The notes beneath the pieces were generated by a model. The model did no database searches. It was not told where the DNA came from and was given only the letters and a program-made list of their open reading frames with translations. From Dipylidium caninum (taxonomy: Eukaryota > Platyhelminthes > Cestoda > Cyclophyllidea > Dipylidiidae), in NCBI GenBank assembly GCA_017562135.1, contig QEYB01001528.1, forward strand, positions 248,001 through 312,000: a stretch of DNA of 64,000 bases, written 5' to 3'. Positions 1-12,605 of this stretch are shown here, piece after piece. The stretch's first letter is position 1. The number at the start of each line of letters is the position of its first letter. The translations under genes were made by a program, and so were the position numbers.

Positions 1-3000
1 ATAAAAGAGGCCGAAGCGGAGAGTATCCGGCTTGAAAGAGGAAATTTATCGCGAAAGAGTTAACTGTTGCTCGAGCAATTATGGAGGAAGAAACAGACTC
101 TCTTCTCCTCTAAATTGTCTGGTAAGGAAGAAGGCTTCACCACAGGTGGAAGCGCCAACTGCGGTCTGGTCGCTTCCTCAGCCACGAGGGGCATCTTTTC
201 CCCCGAAATCCCATTCCAGACAAGTTCGGGGTGTTCTGCGTTTTCGGGCAGAGTATGCAAATGTGGGTGTTCAAGCAGTCATCGCCTTTCTCCCGAAGGC
301 AAGTGCGGATTTCGCAAATAAACTGCTTTACCGTAGGAAGACTATTGCCGCCATGACCAACGCCCTCTGCAAAAGCGGAGACAATAACATCAGACACTCT
401 TTCCTACTCGAATTCTCTTAACTTCAAGTTGAACCCGGCGGGGTGTTGTAACGCTGAGACCTCGTCGTCTTCTCATGAGAGATAACGACTTTTGACGATT
501 TCAGGGGAAATTTTTATGGCTTTGCACCTCCGGCTGGTGAAAACCCCCTTTCCCTTCCGTGCGCATCCCTCTTCCCAGCGAACCTCCTCCCTGACCCTCG
601 TTCGCCGCTCCGGAGGGCGTCAAACGCGGGATCTCGTTGTGAAACGCTTGTTCGAACTGTACAAGGGCTCGGGAAGTGTCTCCCCTTACTGTTTTATCAC
701 AATGTTCCTTGTGAAGGACGCTCGCCCTCGGCTCTGCCCTCCCACTCTCCCTCGTCTCGCCCCAGACAGTACGAGAGACGAGAAATGCGCTTCGGCCGCA
801 GTGCATAATAACTCCCCAGTGAATTTTCCTCTAATTTTGGCATACTCCAACAAACTACAGCTTCAAAGAACCTGCTTTGCGGGGCATCACGCTAATCAGA
901 TTAAATTCGAGGTGGTGGAGGTCGAAGGAGAATGTCTTTACCATAAACACCTTTAATGATAACGTGGCAATTGAGGGGACCTTGCTCCTTAATTTAATGT
1001 TGCCTAGTCCAACGCGTTGTGTTTATGTTTGCCATCACGCCCAGTGGCCCTTCTGTCCGTTAATGGTGGACTGTGAAGGACAACTGAGAGGAGGGGATGT
1101 TTTTTCAGAAAATAACTTCAAATCCCTTCGAGAGTAAACAGGCAAGTGAAATATGGTCCTTCCAAAACTCCGAGAAATTTGAATTGACCTTCACAAGGAG
1201 GCTACACAGCTGATGCTGGTCATGAAGAAGACGCATTCCGGTACTGGAGGAAGAGCCGCGAGGGGGATTTCTGGCTACTCTGCCTGCCAGTTTTTGGCGA
1301 GGACTTTTGGTCATCATCCGGGCGAGTGTAATTATTCCACAAAATTGCTACCACAAAAGACTGAATGCAGTGTGAAATGACATGCGAGAGTCGTGAAAGA
1401 CCTTTCTACTTGAGGAGTTCTGCGCGCGACGAGGAAATAAGTGGCAGTTGAAGGCTACCAGGCGAGGTGTCGACGCAGACCCCAGCGGACTCGAGAATGC
1501 GTGGGCGAGCGACCGAAGAGGCGTTGGGACTCCGCGCTTGTCACTGATGGAGAACGACAACCTCAAACTCGCCACCTCCGGCCACTTTACTCGAATCCCA
1601 TCGTCCAGGTTGGCGGGTTGTTGATCCTTGGATGTTCGAAGTGCAAGTCGACAGTGCAGAATTCCTTTATCAATCCAACCGGACTGACAGCACAAGCTTT
1701 TTTCCTGTAGTGGAAGCTCCGCCTTTGAATGTCGTTCGGGGCCGCTTCAACTCGCCCCATCCACAATCTCTTCCTGATCACCTGTTCCAGACTGTCCACC
1801 TTCCGGCGCCTGCTCGTAGTAGTCTTGTTCATAGGTCGGACGATCTCAAGCCAGTTTGGGGGGATTTACACCGGTGAGATTGAGTTTTCCATACAATAGA
1901 GCCTGCTCTCTACTTAAATGTTGCAAATAAAAAACAAAAAACTACACAAACTAACAACGGAATTTGTACTGAATAAAAGTAGAAGTAAAAAAGATGGGTA
2001 AAAGTGTCAGCGAGGAAAAAAGTGTAAAGACATTTGTGGAAAAGTCAGTACTGAATCGTTTGGAGACCCAACAGAAAGCAAGGCGAGGGGAAGATGCTTT
2101 TTTGTTATCTCAGTGATAGGATGGTTCAGCGCGCTTCCGCTTTCGGCCTACTTATGCAGTTGTGTTTATCTGTGGTGTAAAATAGCATTTCTGTCATACA
2201 TGAAAGTCACGAAATATATGTGAACTAATGGTAGGATCTTCGCGGCCTCTTCCCCCTCGACTCGCGCCCCCCCCCTTGCATCTTGGTGTCTTCTGTGGTG
2301 TTATCTCTTCCGGGCATGTTCATCGCACCACACTTTACAGAAATGTACACAAAATCACACCGGCTTTCAACCAAGACAAGCCAAGAGTTCAAATGAGGCA
2401 GATGGAAGCCTCCGACATTGGGTGACTGTTGCAATGATGAGTCTCACTTGTGAACGGTCGACCGGATTTGGAGTAGCTTTGAAATCGCCTTCACGGCTCA
2501 ACCATTCCTCCGCCCGCGGACCTCTTTCAGCTCGAACTTGGCGGGAGGCGATGGAGACACTCCTCCACTCCTTGCCTTCCTACTCGCGTCTGTACGCACT
2601 TCGTCGCCTTCTACCACCTTCTCCGCCCTCCCCATGTCCCTGGCCGTGGAACTCGGCAATGAATGAGCTACCAAAGCACCAACCAACCCACGGACCCGGT
2701 CCCCGAGGCCACAGTTCTCTCCCTCCACTGGCCCACGAGGCGAAGCTGGGTGTTTGGTAGACCGGAGAAACAAAAAGCTGCGAGGCGTGGAGAAGGGGAA
2801 AGTTGGTTGCTGCCTCCGGTTGCCTAGTCGACGCGCCTTCGGGGCCATTCGGAAGACCGGAATTCGTGCAGAATGGGAGTGGCTGAGCCTCATCTCATCT
2901 CCTGCAGATTTGGTTCCACCAACGCGACAGAAATTGCCCACCCTCGCACCGAATGCCTGCATGAGATTCGCCCACAGCGCAGTTTAGCCAAACACTGCTG

Positions 3001-4067
3001 TGGCCGACTGGTGGCAGCGGAGCCTCTCACGCTCGCATTTTCGCTGGTTTCCACCTTCTCCCGCCCATAGACGCTTTCGTCGGAAATGCCTACTCGTGTC
3101 ACCGTCAAACACGCCTTCCCAACGGCGTTTGTCCCTCGTCCGACAATCACCTGTTGGCCATCGGCGGCTCCAAGTGCGCAGACGCCAGTCGCCCAGAAAA
3201 CTACTCCTTTCGCGCAGTGTGCGCCACTGGGAAATAAAAAAGAGGCTATTTTTTCCCACTCGTGAACGATCATTGGCACATTTGGCACTTCTTTCCGCAA
3301 CAGTTGGCTCCCTTCGTGCATTTCTACAATCTAGTGTTTACAGTGTAAGGGCGAATGTTTAGCCTGATTTGGGGCCGAAGTAAAAGGGCGAGAGACGAGC
3401 CCGGAGCCTTGGGCAGAGTGAATTTCCACCCGTGTGAGCGATTCACTTGTCACTGTGCCACCACTGGCGAATATGACGGCGGGACAAAAACTCCTCTCCT
3501 CACGTTTTCTCTTTCCTCGTCTCCTCTTCTCTCATCTCGTCCCGTCTCATTTCAATCACATTTCGGGGTGGCGTTTGTCTCATTTGCCGTGTGACCTTCT
3601 CCACACCACGAGGCGCCACAAAAACTTTTCATCACACACCCTCATTTACGGATTACATTACGCTCGCGTGTGTCGAGTCGCCACCTCGACGAAATCTGGA
3701 CGGTGGACAGTCGAGGAGGAGGTCATTTTTGCCCGGCCGCCAAAGAGGCGGATGCTTCAACCGCCGTGGCTTTTTGATCGCCACGGGATGACACCTCACG
3801 ACTTCGTCCTCTCCCTTTCACCAACCACGAAAGGCAAAATCACATTGTCAAGCCAGTTGGGTAAGAGCCTCGACTGAACACCTCGTTATGTTGTTGGGAG
3901 CGCGGCTCGGAAAGAGAGGGTTTGTGCCACCGACAGCATCAACGACAACAACTTTCCACACTTCGTGGTGCATGTTCGAATCGACTTTCTCTCGCCGAAT
4001 GCTTCACACCGAGTTGGCAAAGTAAGTAAAAAGGAGTTGATTTGCATTGGTCTTCACTCTCCCACTG
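1..4067. other. No gene recognised
   Basis: The open frames here overlap on both strands and none reads like a known family or has convincing paired splice sites. The stretch is GC-rich with many short pyrimidine runs (for example around 3495-3550). I see no RNA gene and no repeat with clear boundaries. Undetected small exons remain possible, because this genome clearly uses exons as short as 54 bases. Confidence 0.4.
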
Positions 4068-4588
4068 TATTTTGTGAGAAATTCTAAGGAGGGAAGAAGT
4101 GGCACAGAAGCACGTGGAAATTTGCTGAGAGTGTTTGGTGGAGGTGCAGTTTCGGATGGGACATGCAGAAGATGGTTTGAAGAATGGGAAGCAGACGATT
4201 TCGACCTTCCTGAGGAGCCGCTTCGGGGAGCAACGCCTTCCTGACAACGTCGGAACGGTGGCAGAAAGGTTTGGCTCAGCTCAGCTCAGCTCAGCTCGAC
4301 TCGGCTCAGCTCAGCGGCAGGCATTGTGGGTTTGGGACGAGCCTCTCTGACCGCCGACGATGTTGTTGCTGTGAGGACCCTGTTGGAGCGCGACGCCTTC
4401 CCGACCGCATGGAGGATCGCGGAAAGACTGAGAGCAGCTGAGCAAACCATGCGAGGAAGGCGCGATTGACGTGGAAGTATTCAGACGGAGGCCACATGAG
4501 GGAGGTGAGGAGAATTGGGATGATCGAGTTGTCGTGTGCGCATCTCTGCTTGCTCGGCAGACAAGCGGGTCCTTCTTTCAAGTGAATG
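4068..4588 (+). mobile_element. Decayed mariner-type transposase N-terminus (copy 1)
   Basis: The frame read from about 4074 contains FGGGAVSDGTCRRWFEEWEA and then DDFDLPEEPLRG. This matches the N-terminal HTH_48 DNA-binding domain of mariner/SETMAR-type transposases, whose usual pattern is a G-VS-RT-RRWF core followed by GDF-LED-PRSGRP. The frame stops soon after (4242-4244). A later frame (about 4343-4440) has a LTADDVVAVRTLLERDAFP stretch like the second helical part of the same domain, so at least one frameshift separates the pieces. No catalytic DDD/DDE region is seen downstream. A second copy about 59.4 kb away (63476-64000) is collinear with scattered substitutions and small indels. 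No terminal inverted repeats or target-site duplications were found by eye. It is a non-autonomous relic or part of a dispersed repeat family, not an active gene. Confidence 0.65.
4270..4318 (+). repeat. GCTCA pentamer array inside the mariner-type relic
   Basis: About nine tandem five-base units, mostly GCTCA with a few GCTCG variants. The same array occurs at the equivalent place in the second copy near 63685-63724, so it was present before the copies dispersed. Confidence 0.8.
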
Positions 4589-7500
4589 CAATGGCAATGG
4601 CGATGGTGTTATGATGGTGGTAATAATTTGGGGAGGCAAAAAAAGTGTGAGGAAAGAAGCGTACTGGGAAGCCGGAGAAGCTGGGACTTCCACCTGTGAA
4701 GCAAATTTGACTCGGAATGAAGAGAATGTTGCCGTGGGTGCGGCGGGGCATTCGAGGCCAAAAGGTTTAAGAATGAGGAAGTTATCAAGTGAGTATTACA
4801 TGAAGCACCTGGCTGTATGGCGCAATCCTCCTTCCCATTCTGGTCAACTCATTTGTTTTCACAAAGGAAAATTAAGTCCATAATGTTGTGTCTTTTTTGA
4901 ATGGCGAAATGTCCCTCTTCTTTCCAATTCCGTGAATGGGCCAGCGGGCAAAGTGTCCACCTGGAGAAGACAAAGCACTCGCTCTCCACAGTTTTAGCGC
5001 TACTCCAATCCCATGGAGTCGAGAGTGGCCTGTTGTCCACCCCCGCACTGCCCGTTTTTACTGGTGACACCGTCATCTTCGTGGGTTCCCTGTCACCCGC
5101 ATCAGCCAGTGGCGACCATGACTGCCTCCTTCGTGGTGAATGACTGCGACTTGAAAACTCGCGCACAGTGGCAGTCAGTTGAAGACGTTTTGATCAGGAT
5201 CACTCGTCGATGCGCTTGCAATCCACGGCTAAATCTGACAGTACCTGCTCCGATCCCCGGGGATTCCGTGTGCCCCACCGTCTGACACAAGGGAGCCCCA
5301 AGGCACTTTTGTCTGCTTATCCCTTCTTTTCGTCTATGTTACGAGCTATGAAGCGAATTGCAACGCACTTTCAGTGTGGATGCATGGTGTCACGCCGTGA
5401 TCTGCTGGGTGTGCAGAGCCAGTAACTCCCATGAGCTCTTAGCCACAAATCGACCCCGTTAAGGCAACTCAGTTGGTATGCAAATGACTGAGAGAAGACG
5501 CTAATTTTCACAAAATGCGTTGATTATACAAACTCAAGAACTCCCTCTCGCCTTGTCACTGAGTGAATGCGCCCACATTTGCAATCAAATGGGGCCACGG
5601 TGATAACCACTGGCCACCAGTGGACTGCGGCCAAAGTGTTCATTTCGAGGGAAAAAAACACCCTTTGTGTCGCCTTTCCGCACTTTTCAATCCCATGAGT
5701 TGTGCAATTTACCAGGGGATGAGATGTCAAAGCACCACAAACTCGTCGCAGACCTTCCAACATCCAGCAATCGACTGTTGGAAAGGCTGTCTCTTCCGAT
5801 TATACTGCTTCGACGTCCACCCACCTCAGCGCATGGCATCCCACCTACTCCACCATTCTTTGCGTCCACAGACATGCAGATTTCTTGCGCCACCGAGGCA
5901 TGATTCACTTCCACCCAAGAGGGAGCAAAGAGTCCTCGAAAGGCATGTGCACCGCGTTGACTCCCCACGGCAATCAGCCCGTGTGCTTCAAATTACCTGA
6001 AGTCCACAGGCCTTTGGTCTCTCATTGGCACCGGATCCAACAGAAGTTTTCATTATAGGTGAAATTTGCTTGGATTTCGGCAAGTTTGTAGTCAAACTCG
6101 AATTCTAACCAGGTGGCACGAGGTCCTGCGATTATGCGGAACGAAGTGTTGTGAAACGACTCAACAACAAGTGTTGAGATGCTCCATGGAACAGGCAATC
6201 GTCACTTCCAGAATCCTACAGGCCAAAACTAATTGTGGAGCAAAAAAGGATAAGTTTTTATTTGCCTCTTTCCCCTTTTTCTTGTAGTTTGTGGTCACTT
6301 CGCGCCAAGGTGAGACGTGGTTTAACTCTTCCTTATTCCAATTAAGACCATCTGGGGAAAAAAGTTCTTAAAAGCCCAAACTAAAAGGCAACAAATTGGC
6401 AAGTGCAATGGGATTCCCCGTAACCTCAGCTTTTCTCTCCTCCTCATAATAATTTTCTCCCACTGTTACCTGAGCTCCCATTAGGTGTTTACGGCGTATG
6501 AAATCGCCTCATGCGCGTGGCTGACATTTTGTGTTTCAAGGTGAATCGCTGCCCAAAATCAGAAAAGAAAACACCTTGTGCGTGTGGAAACATGAGTAGC
6601 TGATGTTCCCCTCCTCCTTCGGCCTCAGCGGGTTTTGAGCCTCAACAATTCTCCCAGTCTGGTGCACAAACCACGGCTGGCCGAGGGTCCCCGTCCCACC
6701 TCACGGTTGAAATGACTGCTTCCCTGACAAGTGAGTCTCGCACTAAAGTGCGTGTCAACTTTTGTGGAAGCTCGGGAGAATCCGAACTGAAATCTCTTCC
6801 CTAAGGGGAAGTCTACGTGGCACATCCACTTTTGAGTATCCAGTTGAGCAATTTACTTTCCTGCTCGTGTCTGGCATAGGTGACTGATTGTTAACACTGG
6901 AGAGACGGCAACCGCAGGCAGCCTTTTGTTCAAAAATACAAAAAAGTGGGAGGAGCAGAGGTCTCCACCTCAGGCAGGACCACTTTCCCCGCAGGGGCGC
7001 GTTTGGGGCCCACAAGCCCCCACTTGGTGTGCCGAGATCCTCGTCAACCTGAAACGACGAGTCGTTTTCCCGTGGCCACCACGACCGTCCACCGCGTGAC
7101 CGGCCGCCTCGTCTGCTCTCGCACAGGCGTGAAGTTGGGCAGAATAAGCGTCCACCCCGGACAATTTCGTTTGTCTAAAAGCCCGTTCGAGAAGTCGGCT
7201 GAATTTGGCGACAAAAGGCGTCACTGGCTCAACTTGTCCATGGACAATTTTTTCTTCAGACCACTTATTTTGTGGGCATTTGCCTTGCAACTTTAGTGCA
7301 GATGAACAGACCATTTGTGACCTGACTCGCAACTGCGAAGTCGTTCCTCGTGCAGGAGGAACAAACTCGCCTAAATTCACTAATTTTTTCCACTTTGAAA
7401 AGGCTGTCAAAGGAGGAGTCCCGTCGCCCAAAGTCGTGTGACTGGGCGGCTCCGACGGAGTCCCTGAGCGCCCACTTGCCCGACGGCGAGGCCACCACAA

Positions 7501-9716
7501 CGTGGTTCTGTGACTTCGCATTCGACTACCAACATTTCACTTGGTGGTGACAGAAGTGTCAAATGCCCCGGTTTGAATCTCCTCTTCCCAAATTCCCCAA
7601 ATTCTTCCTATTCCCTGTTCAATTCTAGACTCGCACGCCAACGAGGAAATGCAAACGAAAAAACGTCAAACCGCGAAGATAGTTTAGACCACAAGTTAAG
7701 AGTTTAACCTACCTCTCTTGGATCCTGTATTCGCCGTCAAGGCTGGAATGAAGGAGTCTCCTATTCCTAATTAGCTAATTCTGACCTCTTCGTGGGTGTT
7801 GAGGTGGAAATTCCGATGCCTGGCTCTAAAATCTGTCCACGTTCGCCTTATTCGCCTTCTATTCTTCAATCTCCAGCGTTTAACGTCCTGTCTGACTTAA
7901 CCGGACCCTCGACGGAGACAAAAGTCCTTTGATTAATCAAGTAATCACGAAATATTTTCTATTACTATTAACCTACTGCTCTTCTCCCTAACTTTATTCG
8001 GCCCTTGGGAGGAATTCGCTCCGCTCTGGTGCACGATTCTCGGCGGGGTGGGATCGGCGCGAATGTCTTCCCCACGACTGTCTCGTCGGTCTCGTTCGTT
8101 TATCATAAGCTCTCTGTCTTGACGACAAGTGGTCATTGTTTTTGTTTTGCCATTTGCCCCATCCAGCAGAAAGGTTTTTTTTACGGCCAGAACTGGGAAA
8201 TAAATGCTCCGATTCATGGTGATTTCTAGCCAGCAGGGGGAAACAAAGGCCGACATTATAAATGTCAGCAGAGACGGAGACATCGAAAGTCTCCTCACCC
8301 CAGCGACAGGCGGTTCTTGAGAGTGCGAGGAGTCGGGCCGCCAATCGCCGGTCTCTTGTTGAAATTTTCAGCGGTCTTCAGTGGCCCTTAAGGCGGGCAT
8401 CCGCCGAGACCGAATTGAACGTGTGAACGGGACAGGAGATTGAGAAATTCCTTCATCCCCAGTTGCTTAGTGGACTTGAATTGCACACATGAATCCAGTT
8501 TGTGGCAGTGGTTCCCCATCTTCACCGCTCCCAGTGGGCTCCAGACTATCATTTCAAGGTCTTTTCTGCTTTCCTCAAATTGGCTGTCAGTTAGTTGGTG
8601 AATTCCCATCCTTATTCGCTATTCTCCTTTCTACCGTACGGGGAGACTATGCTACATCGTTTCGTGGCCATACTTTTCCTCTCGAACACGCTGACCAGCA
8701 CCGAGACAGCGAGGAAGACGAATCCGAACGGAGAGGCTACCCTCGCCCTTCATGTAGCCTAATGGCGGGCTCGAAGTGGCTCCGTTGACTTGTGAAATCG
8801 TGGAGAAATCCTCACGGGCCAGCATCATCTAACGCGGTCCGGTAGAGTCCTAACCGAGGCGGTTCCGCGTCCCCCGTCGGGGGGGAAGACGAGTCTTTGA
8901 GATCATCGCGACGGAATTGGGTCAAGTGGGACGCCGGCGACGCTCGAAGCCCCCTTCGCCCTCCCCTCCGCTTCCCCGAGACTTCACATCGCCGGGACGC
9001 ATTCCCCCTCGAAACCGTCAACTTTGACGGCAAAATTTACGCCCCGACGCTACCGTTCGCCATAGGCTCGAATGTCAACTTTTGTGGTTGACAGATAACA
9101 AAAATCAAATGAACGCGAAATAAGGATTTAAAGAAGCAAATTCATAGCTTAAAATAGGCGGAATTCTTAAGCAATCTTGTTAGGTTAAACTGCAAATTTC
9201 CCCATTCTCCCCTCGTCAGAAGGCGAATTCCCCAAGTAAATATGTCCCCTTGAAGGATTAAACAGATTTTTATAAAAACAAACTTAGTTTTTGACTATCG
9301 CATGGCGAGGTTGGATGATCTTCCGCCCTTTGATTCAAGGAGGTAAAAGTCACTGTCAAGAGTTCAGAGTCTTCACTAGTATCCAAGTTTCTCCTAACGC
9401 CCTGAGGGCGAGTGATGAGAAGACACTTGTGGAACTCTCCCTGTCCAGTAGTAGGGTGAAAGAAGTCAAAGTGTCACACCCCACAGGCCGGCAGCAGTGA
9501 ACGGACCAGGCGACTTGTCGTTTGATCATCCGGTGCCACCATCAGCCCGTCCAACGCCAACAGACACATCGAAAACAAAGTCTTTTGCCCGGCGTTCATT
9601 CATCGTCGACATCTCAGGTGAGGACGGAGTAGGTAGGTAGGTCGAAGTGGCATTGGAGCGGGTGACCCAGCCAGCCAGCCATCCACCCAACCACCAAAAA
9701 CTTACTCCGCTCAGCT
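4589..9716. other. No gene recognised
   Basis: No open frame here matches a family I know. Two stretches, about 4932-5020 and 5632-5700, look like diverged relatives of each other (both run from a CAAAGTGT core to a CAATCCCATG core), suggesting an old local duplication. Otherwise I see nothing with clear boundaries. Confidence 0.35.
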
Positions 9717-9934
9717 CTATTTCGAGCCGGTGTACTTGGTCACAGCCTTGGTGCCCTCCGACACCGCATGCTTGGCCAACTCACCCGGCAACAGGAGGCG
9801 CACAGCCGTCTGGATCTCTCTGCTCGTGATAGTCGATTTCTTGTTGTAGTGCGCCAGACGACTCGACTCGGCGGCGATACGCTCGAAGATGCGTTCACGA
9901 AAGAGTTCATAATCGAGGAGATGCCCGCATCGGG
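9717..9934 (-). pseudogene. Histone H2B pseudogene (C-terminal part, frameshifted)
   Basis: Read on the minus strand, this encodes the C-terminal half of core histone H2[21 protein letters not shown], then a [19 protein letters not shown] stretch, ending TKYTGSK and a stop at 9717-9719. Upstream, the next frame gives [14 protein letters not shown], equal to the H2B segment just before, but lacking the few residues (usually KAMS) between the two serines. Joining the two frames needs one missing base: the Asp codon that normally follows FVN has lost a nucleotide. Homology stops at the Pro-Asp, so the N-terminal tail and first histone-fold helix are absent. The 70 bases past the stop show no histone 3' stem-loop. 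The conserved 57-residue C-terminus implies a young relic. A sequencing error could explain the frameshift but not the missing N-terminus. Confidence 0.8.
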
Positions 9935-11385
9935 GAGGCGGAGAGATTCCCCACCGAAATGGAAAAAATCCCAACAGACATTTTCTTAGGCACGTTTCTG
10001 CCTTGCCCTCTCGAAACAAAGTCTGTCCACGTGTGTTTTTTCAAACTAACTGAAAAGAGAGCCTTGTTCACCCGGCACTGGGAGAAAGAGGGACGGAAAG
10101 ACGGGATGTCGGTTGGGAAAACTGCAGTGGGGCTTAAGGAGGAGGTCAGGCGTTAGGCGGGGACCGAGGATGGCTCCTCTGGAATCCCCCCACTTTCGAA
10201 GGAGTGGCACTGGACTTTACGCCCCAAAACTTCCTCCTACACCCAAAGTGGCTTAAACTAGGTGAGATGTAGTTTTTGTCACTACGGAGACGACTATTCG
10301 TTCCACTTGGGCAAGTCAAAGTGTCTTAAGCAGACGCATTCCTCGAGGGAACCCGGGTAGCCGGTCATCTCGGAGGGATTTTCCCGCAGTATCTCCTCCT
10401 CCAAGTCCGAGGTGCAGGTGGATGAACCTGTCTGGAGACGGCGGAAAACGGGGACGTCCACGCGAGGGACTGGAAAGAAAACCTCAGACTTCTTTATTCA
10501 CCCCTGTACCCCGCAGGCCGTGCTTTACATAGTCTGGCATTCGGTACTCGTGCTTTTTTGTGTTTTGATCTTATCTTCAACTGCTTCCCAAAAATAAGTG
10601 TCAAAGGTGGTTAAATGTCGCGTTGTCTAATTAATGACACGAGATTCCTCATGCCTGAGTGAAGCCACAGCCCAGTGAACGGGCTAGGCAGGAGCAGCGA
10701 GGAAAGACGACCCTGTCGGGCTCGAATCTAGTCCGACTTGGCGGGTGTAGCTGGGCAAAACACTTGGGAAAGGCATTCATTTGCCCTCTCGTCTTTCAGT
10801 GGCCATGGCGTCTGTTGACAAACATTTTAACCTGAAAAGTCTTAACAAACATCTGACTGATTTCAATTATCTCCCCGGGCTGAGGAGGCTGTAAAAACCC
10901 CTCTACTTTCCCTAATCGCGGCATTAATTCGAATGGCCAAGTGGCTTTGTCCTTCACTCCGTGCAATTTTAAATGCTCATTTGAGTCTCTTCGCCTTTGA
11001 CCAGCCGACCGAAATGACTGCCCTGCAGTTTGGGCTCATTGAAATGACGAGACTGTTCGCAGAAATCGCCATCGTTCAATCGTGTTCCGCGAAAAAAGTT
11101 GGCCTTTTTGTCAGTTAACTTTGGTAGACCAACACCGAGAAAACCTTCGCCTCAACCGTTTGTCGAGCGCTACTTCTTCTCCAGACTGGGGACCATTCAA
11201 AAGGCCTTTGTTTGCCCTAATTCAAGGGAGATTGACTTCGTTCGGAAGGGACCAACACTCAAGAGCCCGAGGGGCGGGTGAGAACGAGGTGCGACGGCGG
11301 GACAAAGTTGTCTTCCACGTACACCAGGGGAACCGCAGGGGGCCGCACTACTCACTGGTCCCTCTTCCTTTCTGCCAGGACCCAC
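9935..11385. other. No gene recognised
   Basis: Nothing here reads like a known protein. The stretch separates the H2B relic from the minus-strand exon that follows. I see no structural RNA and no repeat with clear edges. Confidence 0.35.
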
Positions 11386-11782
11386 TGGTGAAAGTGATTG
11401 TCTATTCGTCGGCCCCCAGTGTTGGCGTCGATCAGGTCCATGTCGGCGGTGATCTCCACGGGGATCCAATTCTCCTGCACCGAGGTCCCCTTCGAGGTGG
11501 TTGTCGCCTTCTGCCCCAACTCGACGGTCTGCATTATCCCGAAGACGTAGCTGTCCGCGGCGATCGGAACGCCGGGGAGGAGGCTCGCCAACTCTCGACT
11601 CAGAATCACCCGATCCGGCGGCAGGCGGGAGACGTTGATACTCTCGTAGCCCAGGTAGGCCGGCTGGGAGATGAGGAAGCCCGTCAGTCGCGTCAGGGTG
11701 CCGACGGCCGTGGTTTCGTTGGAGAATCGGTAGGTGGATATTTCGTCTAAAAAGAACTTCCACATGACGCTTGCCTTCTCGT
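11386..11782 (-). CDS. Candidate internal exon of an extracellular glycoprotein, unassigned
   Basis: On the minus strand a TAG acceptor at 11783-11785 precedes an open frame that begins DEKASVMWKFFLDEISTYRF and runs about 132 codons to a possible GTGGGT donor at 11385 and below. The composition is that of a folded protein. It contains two N-glycosylation sequons (SNET and SINVS), with VSRLPPDRVILSRELASLLP in the middle and ITADMDLIDANTGG near the end, and no transmembrane segment. This suggests an extracellular exon. The alternation of short helices with a late beta-rich part faintly recalls the GAIN region of adhesion receptors, but there is no GPS cleavage motif and I would not assign it. 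I found no certain partner exons. The family is unknown to me. Confidence 0.45.
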
Positions 11783-12258
11783 CTACGAGGAGGTGGCTCA
11801 AATGTATTTTAGCTCAGTCAGTGGGACTTTTGTTTGTCTTCTCCTGAGCCGCTGTGTACGGCAGTCAGCGACATCATTTTTAAAAAGTAGACTCTTTTCT
11901 CTCTTCGTGACTTTCATGTGACACTTAAAAAGAATTTCCAATCACAACAGCAAAGGGAGAGACTTCACCACAAAAAGATTATCAGCCGCGTTTAGAGTTG
12001 GGCCGGTTCCCGGTGGCCGCAGACAACCGGGAGACCTGGCGCCTCAAAGCAACGCAAAGTGGAGTTCCTCTTTTGGCCATTCGGAGCTACAACCCTTGGC
12101 CGAATCTGTCCCAAGTCGACTACTTTGAATGGCAGACGTAGATGTAGTTTAGCGAACGGACGAAGCATTACTGGCCCCATTGGGAGGCTTCTTTCCGCCT
12201 CTTCAATGGGTCTTTTGTAACTCACTTGTCAGGAGCATCATTTCAACACAAAATAACG

Positions 12259-12372
12259 TCAGCTGACATTCCTGACTGCCTTTTTACGCGGTTCGTCCGT
12301 CCGATTCGGCGGAGCCACCTCGTACTGCTGTGCGACTGCGAGTAGCAGCGATGCATTGTCAATTTCGCAACC
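12259..12372 (-). CDS. Possible upstream exon of the same minus-strand gene
   Basis: A short minus-strand frame, EIDNASLLLAVAQQYEVAPP followed by NRTDEPRKKAVRN and a stop, has coding-like composition and two sequons (NAS, NRT). It lies upstream, in transcription order, of the 11386-11782 exon and could belong to the same extracellular protein. A weak GTAAAA donor lies inside it, after the DEPR codons. Splice support is poor and the link is inference. Confidence 0.2.
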   Translation of the reverse strand, partial: GCEIDNASLLLAVAQQYEVAPPNRTDEPRKKAVRNVS

Positions 12373-12582
12373 ACAGAAAAAAAATTGGGGTAAAATATGG
12401 TCGAAAAAATGCGGAATTTTCTCCATTTTTAGGCATTCGTCCTGCACTCGTCGGCATTAAGCTCCGCTTTCCGCCGCCGCAGCCCCATTCTCCCCTGCGT
12501 GCGGCTTCTACTTTGCCCAGGGAATTTTTGAAAGCCTCTCACAACCGGAAAAGGCACTGATTTGTCCACTACGGCTTCTAAT

Positions 12583-12605
12583 GCTGTTGCTGCTGCTGCT
12601 GCTGA
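12583..12605 (+). repeat. CTG/GCT triplet run
   Basis: About seven consecutive triplets with one GTT interruption. It is not inside any coding region I can support. Confidence 0.85.

Noticed and set aside
2498..3321. Long minus-strand frames (about 140-150 codons)
   Set aside because: Overlapping frames on both strands of a GC-rich stretch with no recognisable motif. They look like chance frames.
3965..3985. B-box-like GTTCGAATC, possible tRNA; also a CTCGAATC near 10718
   Set aside because: No matching A box at the right distance and no cloverleaf can be drawn by eye.
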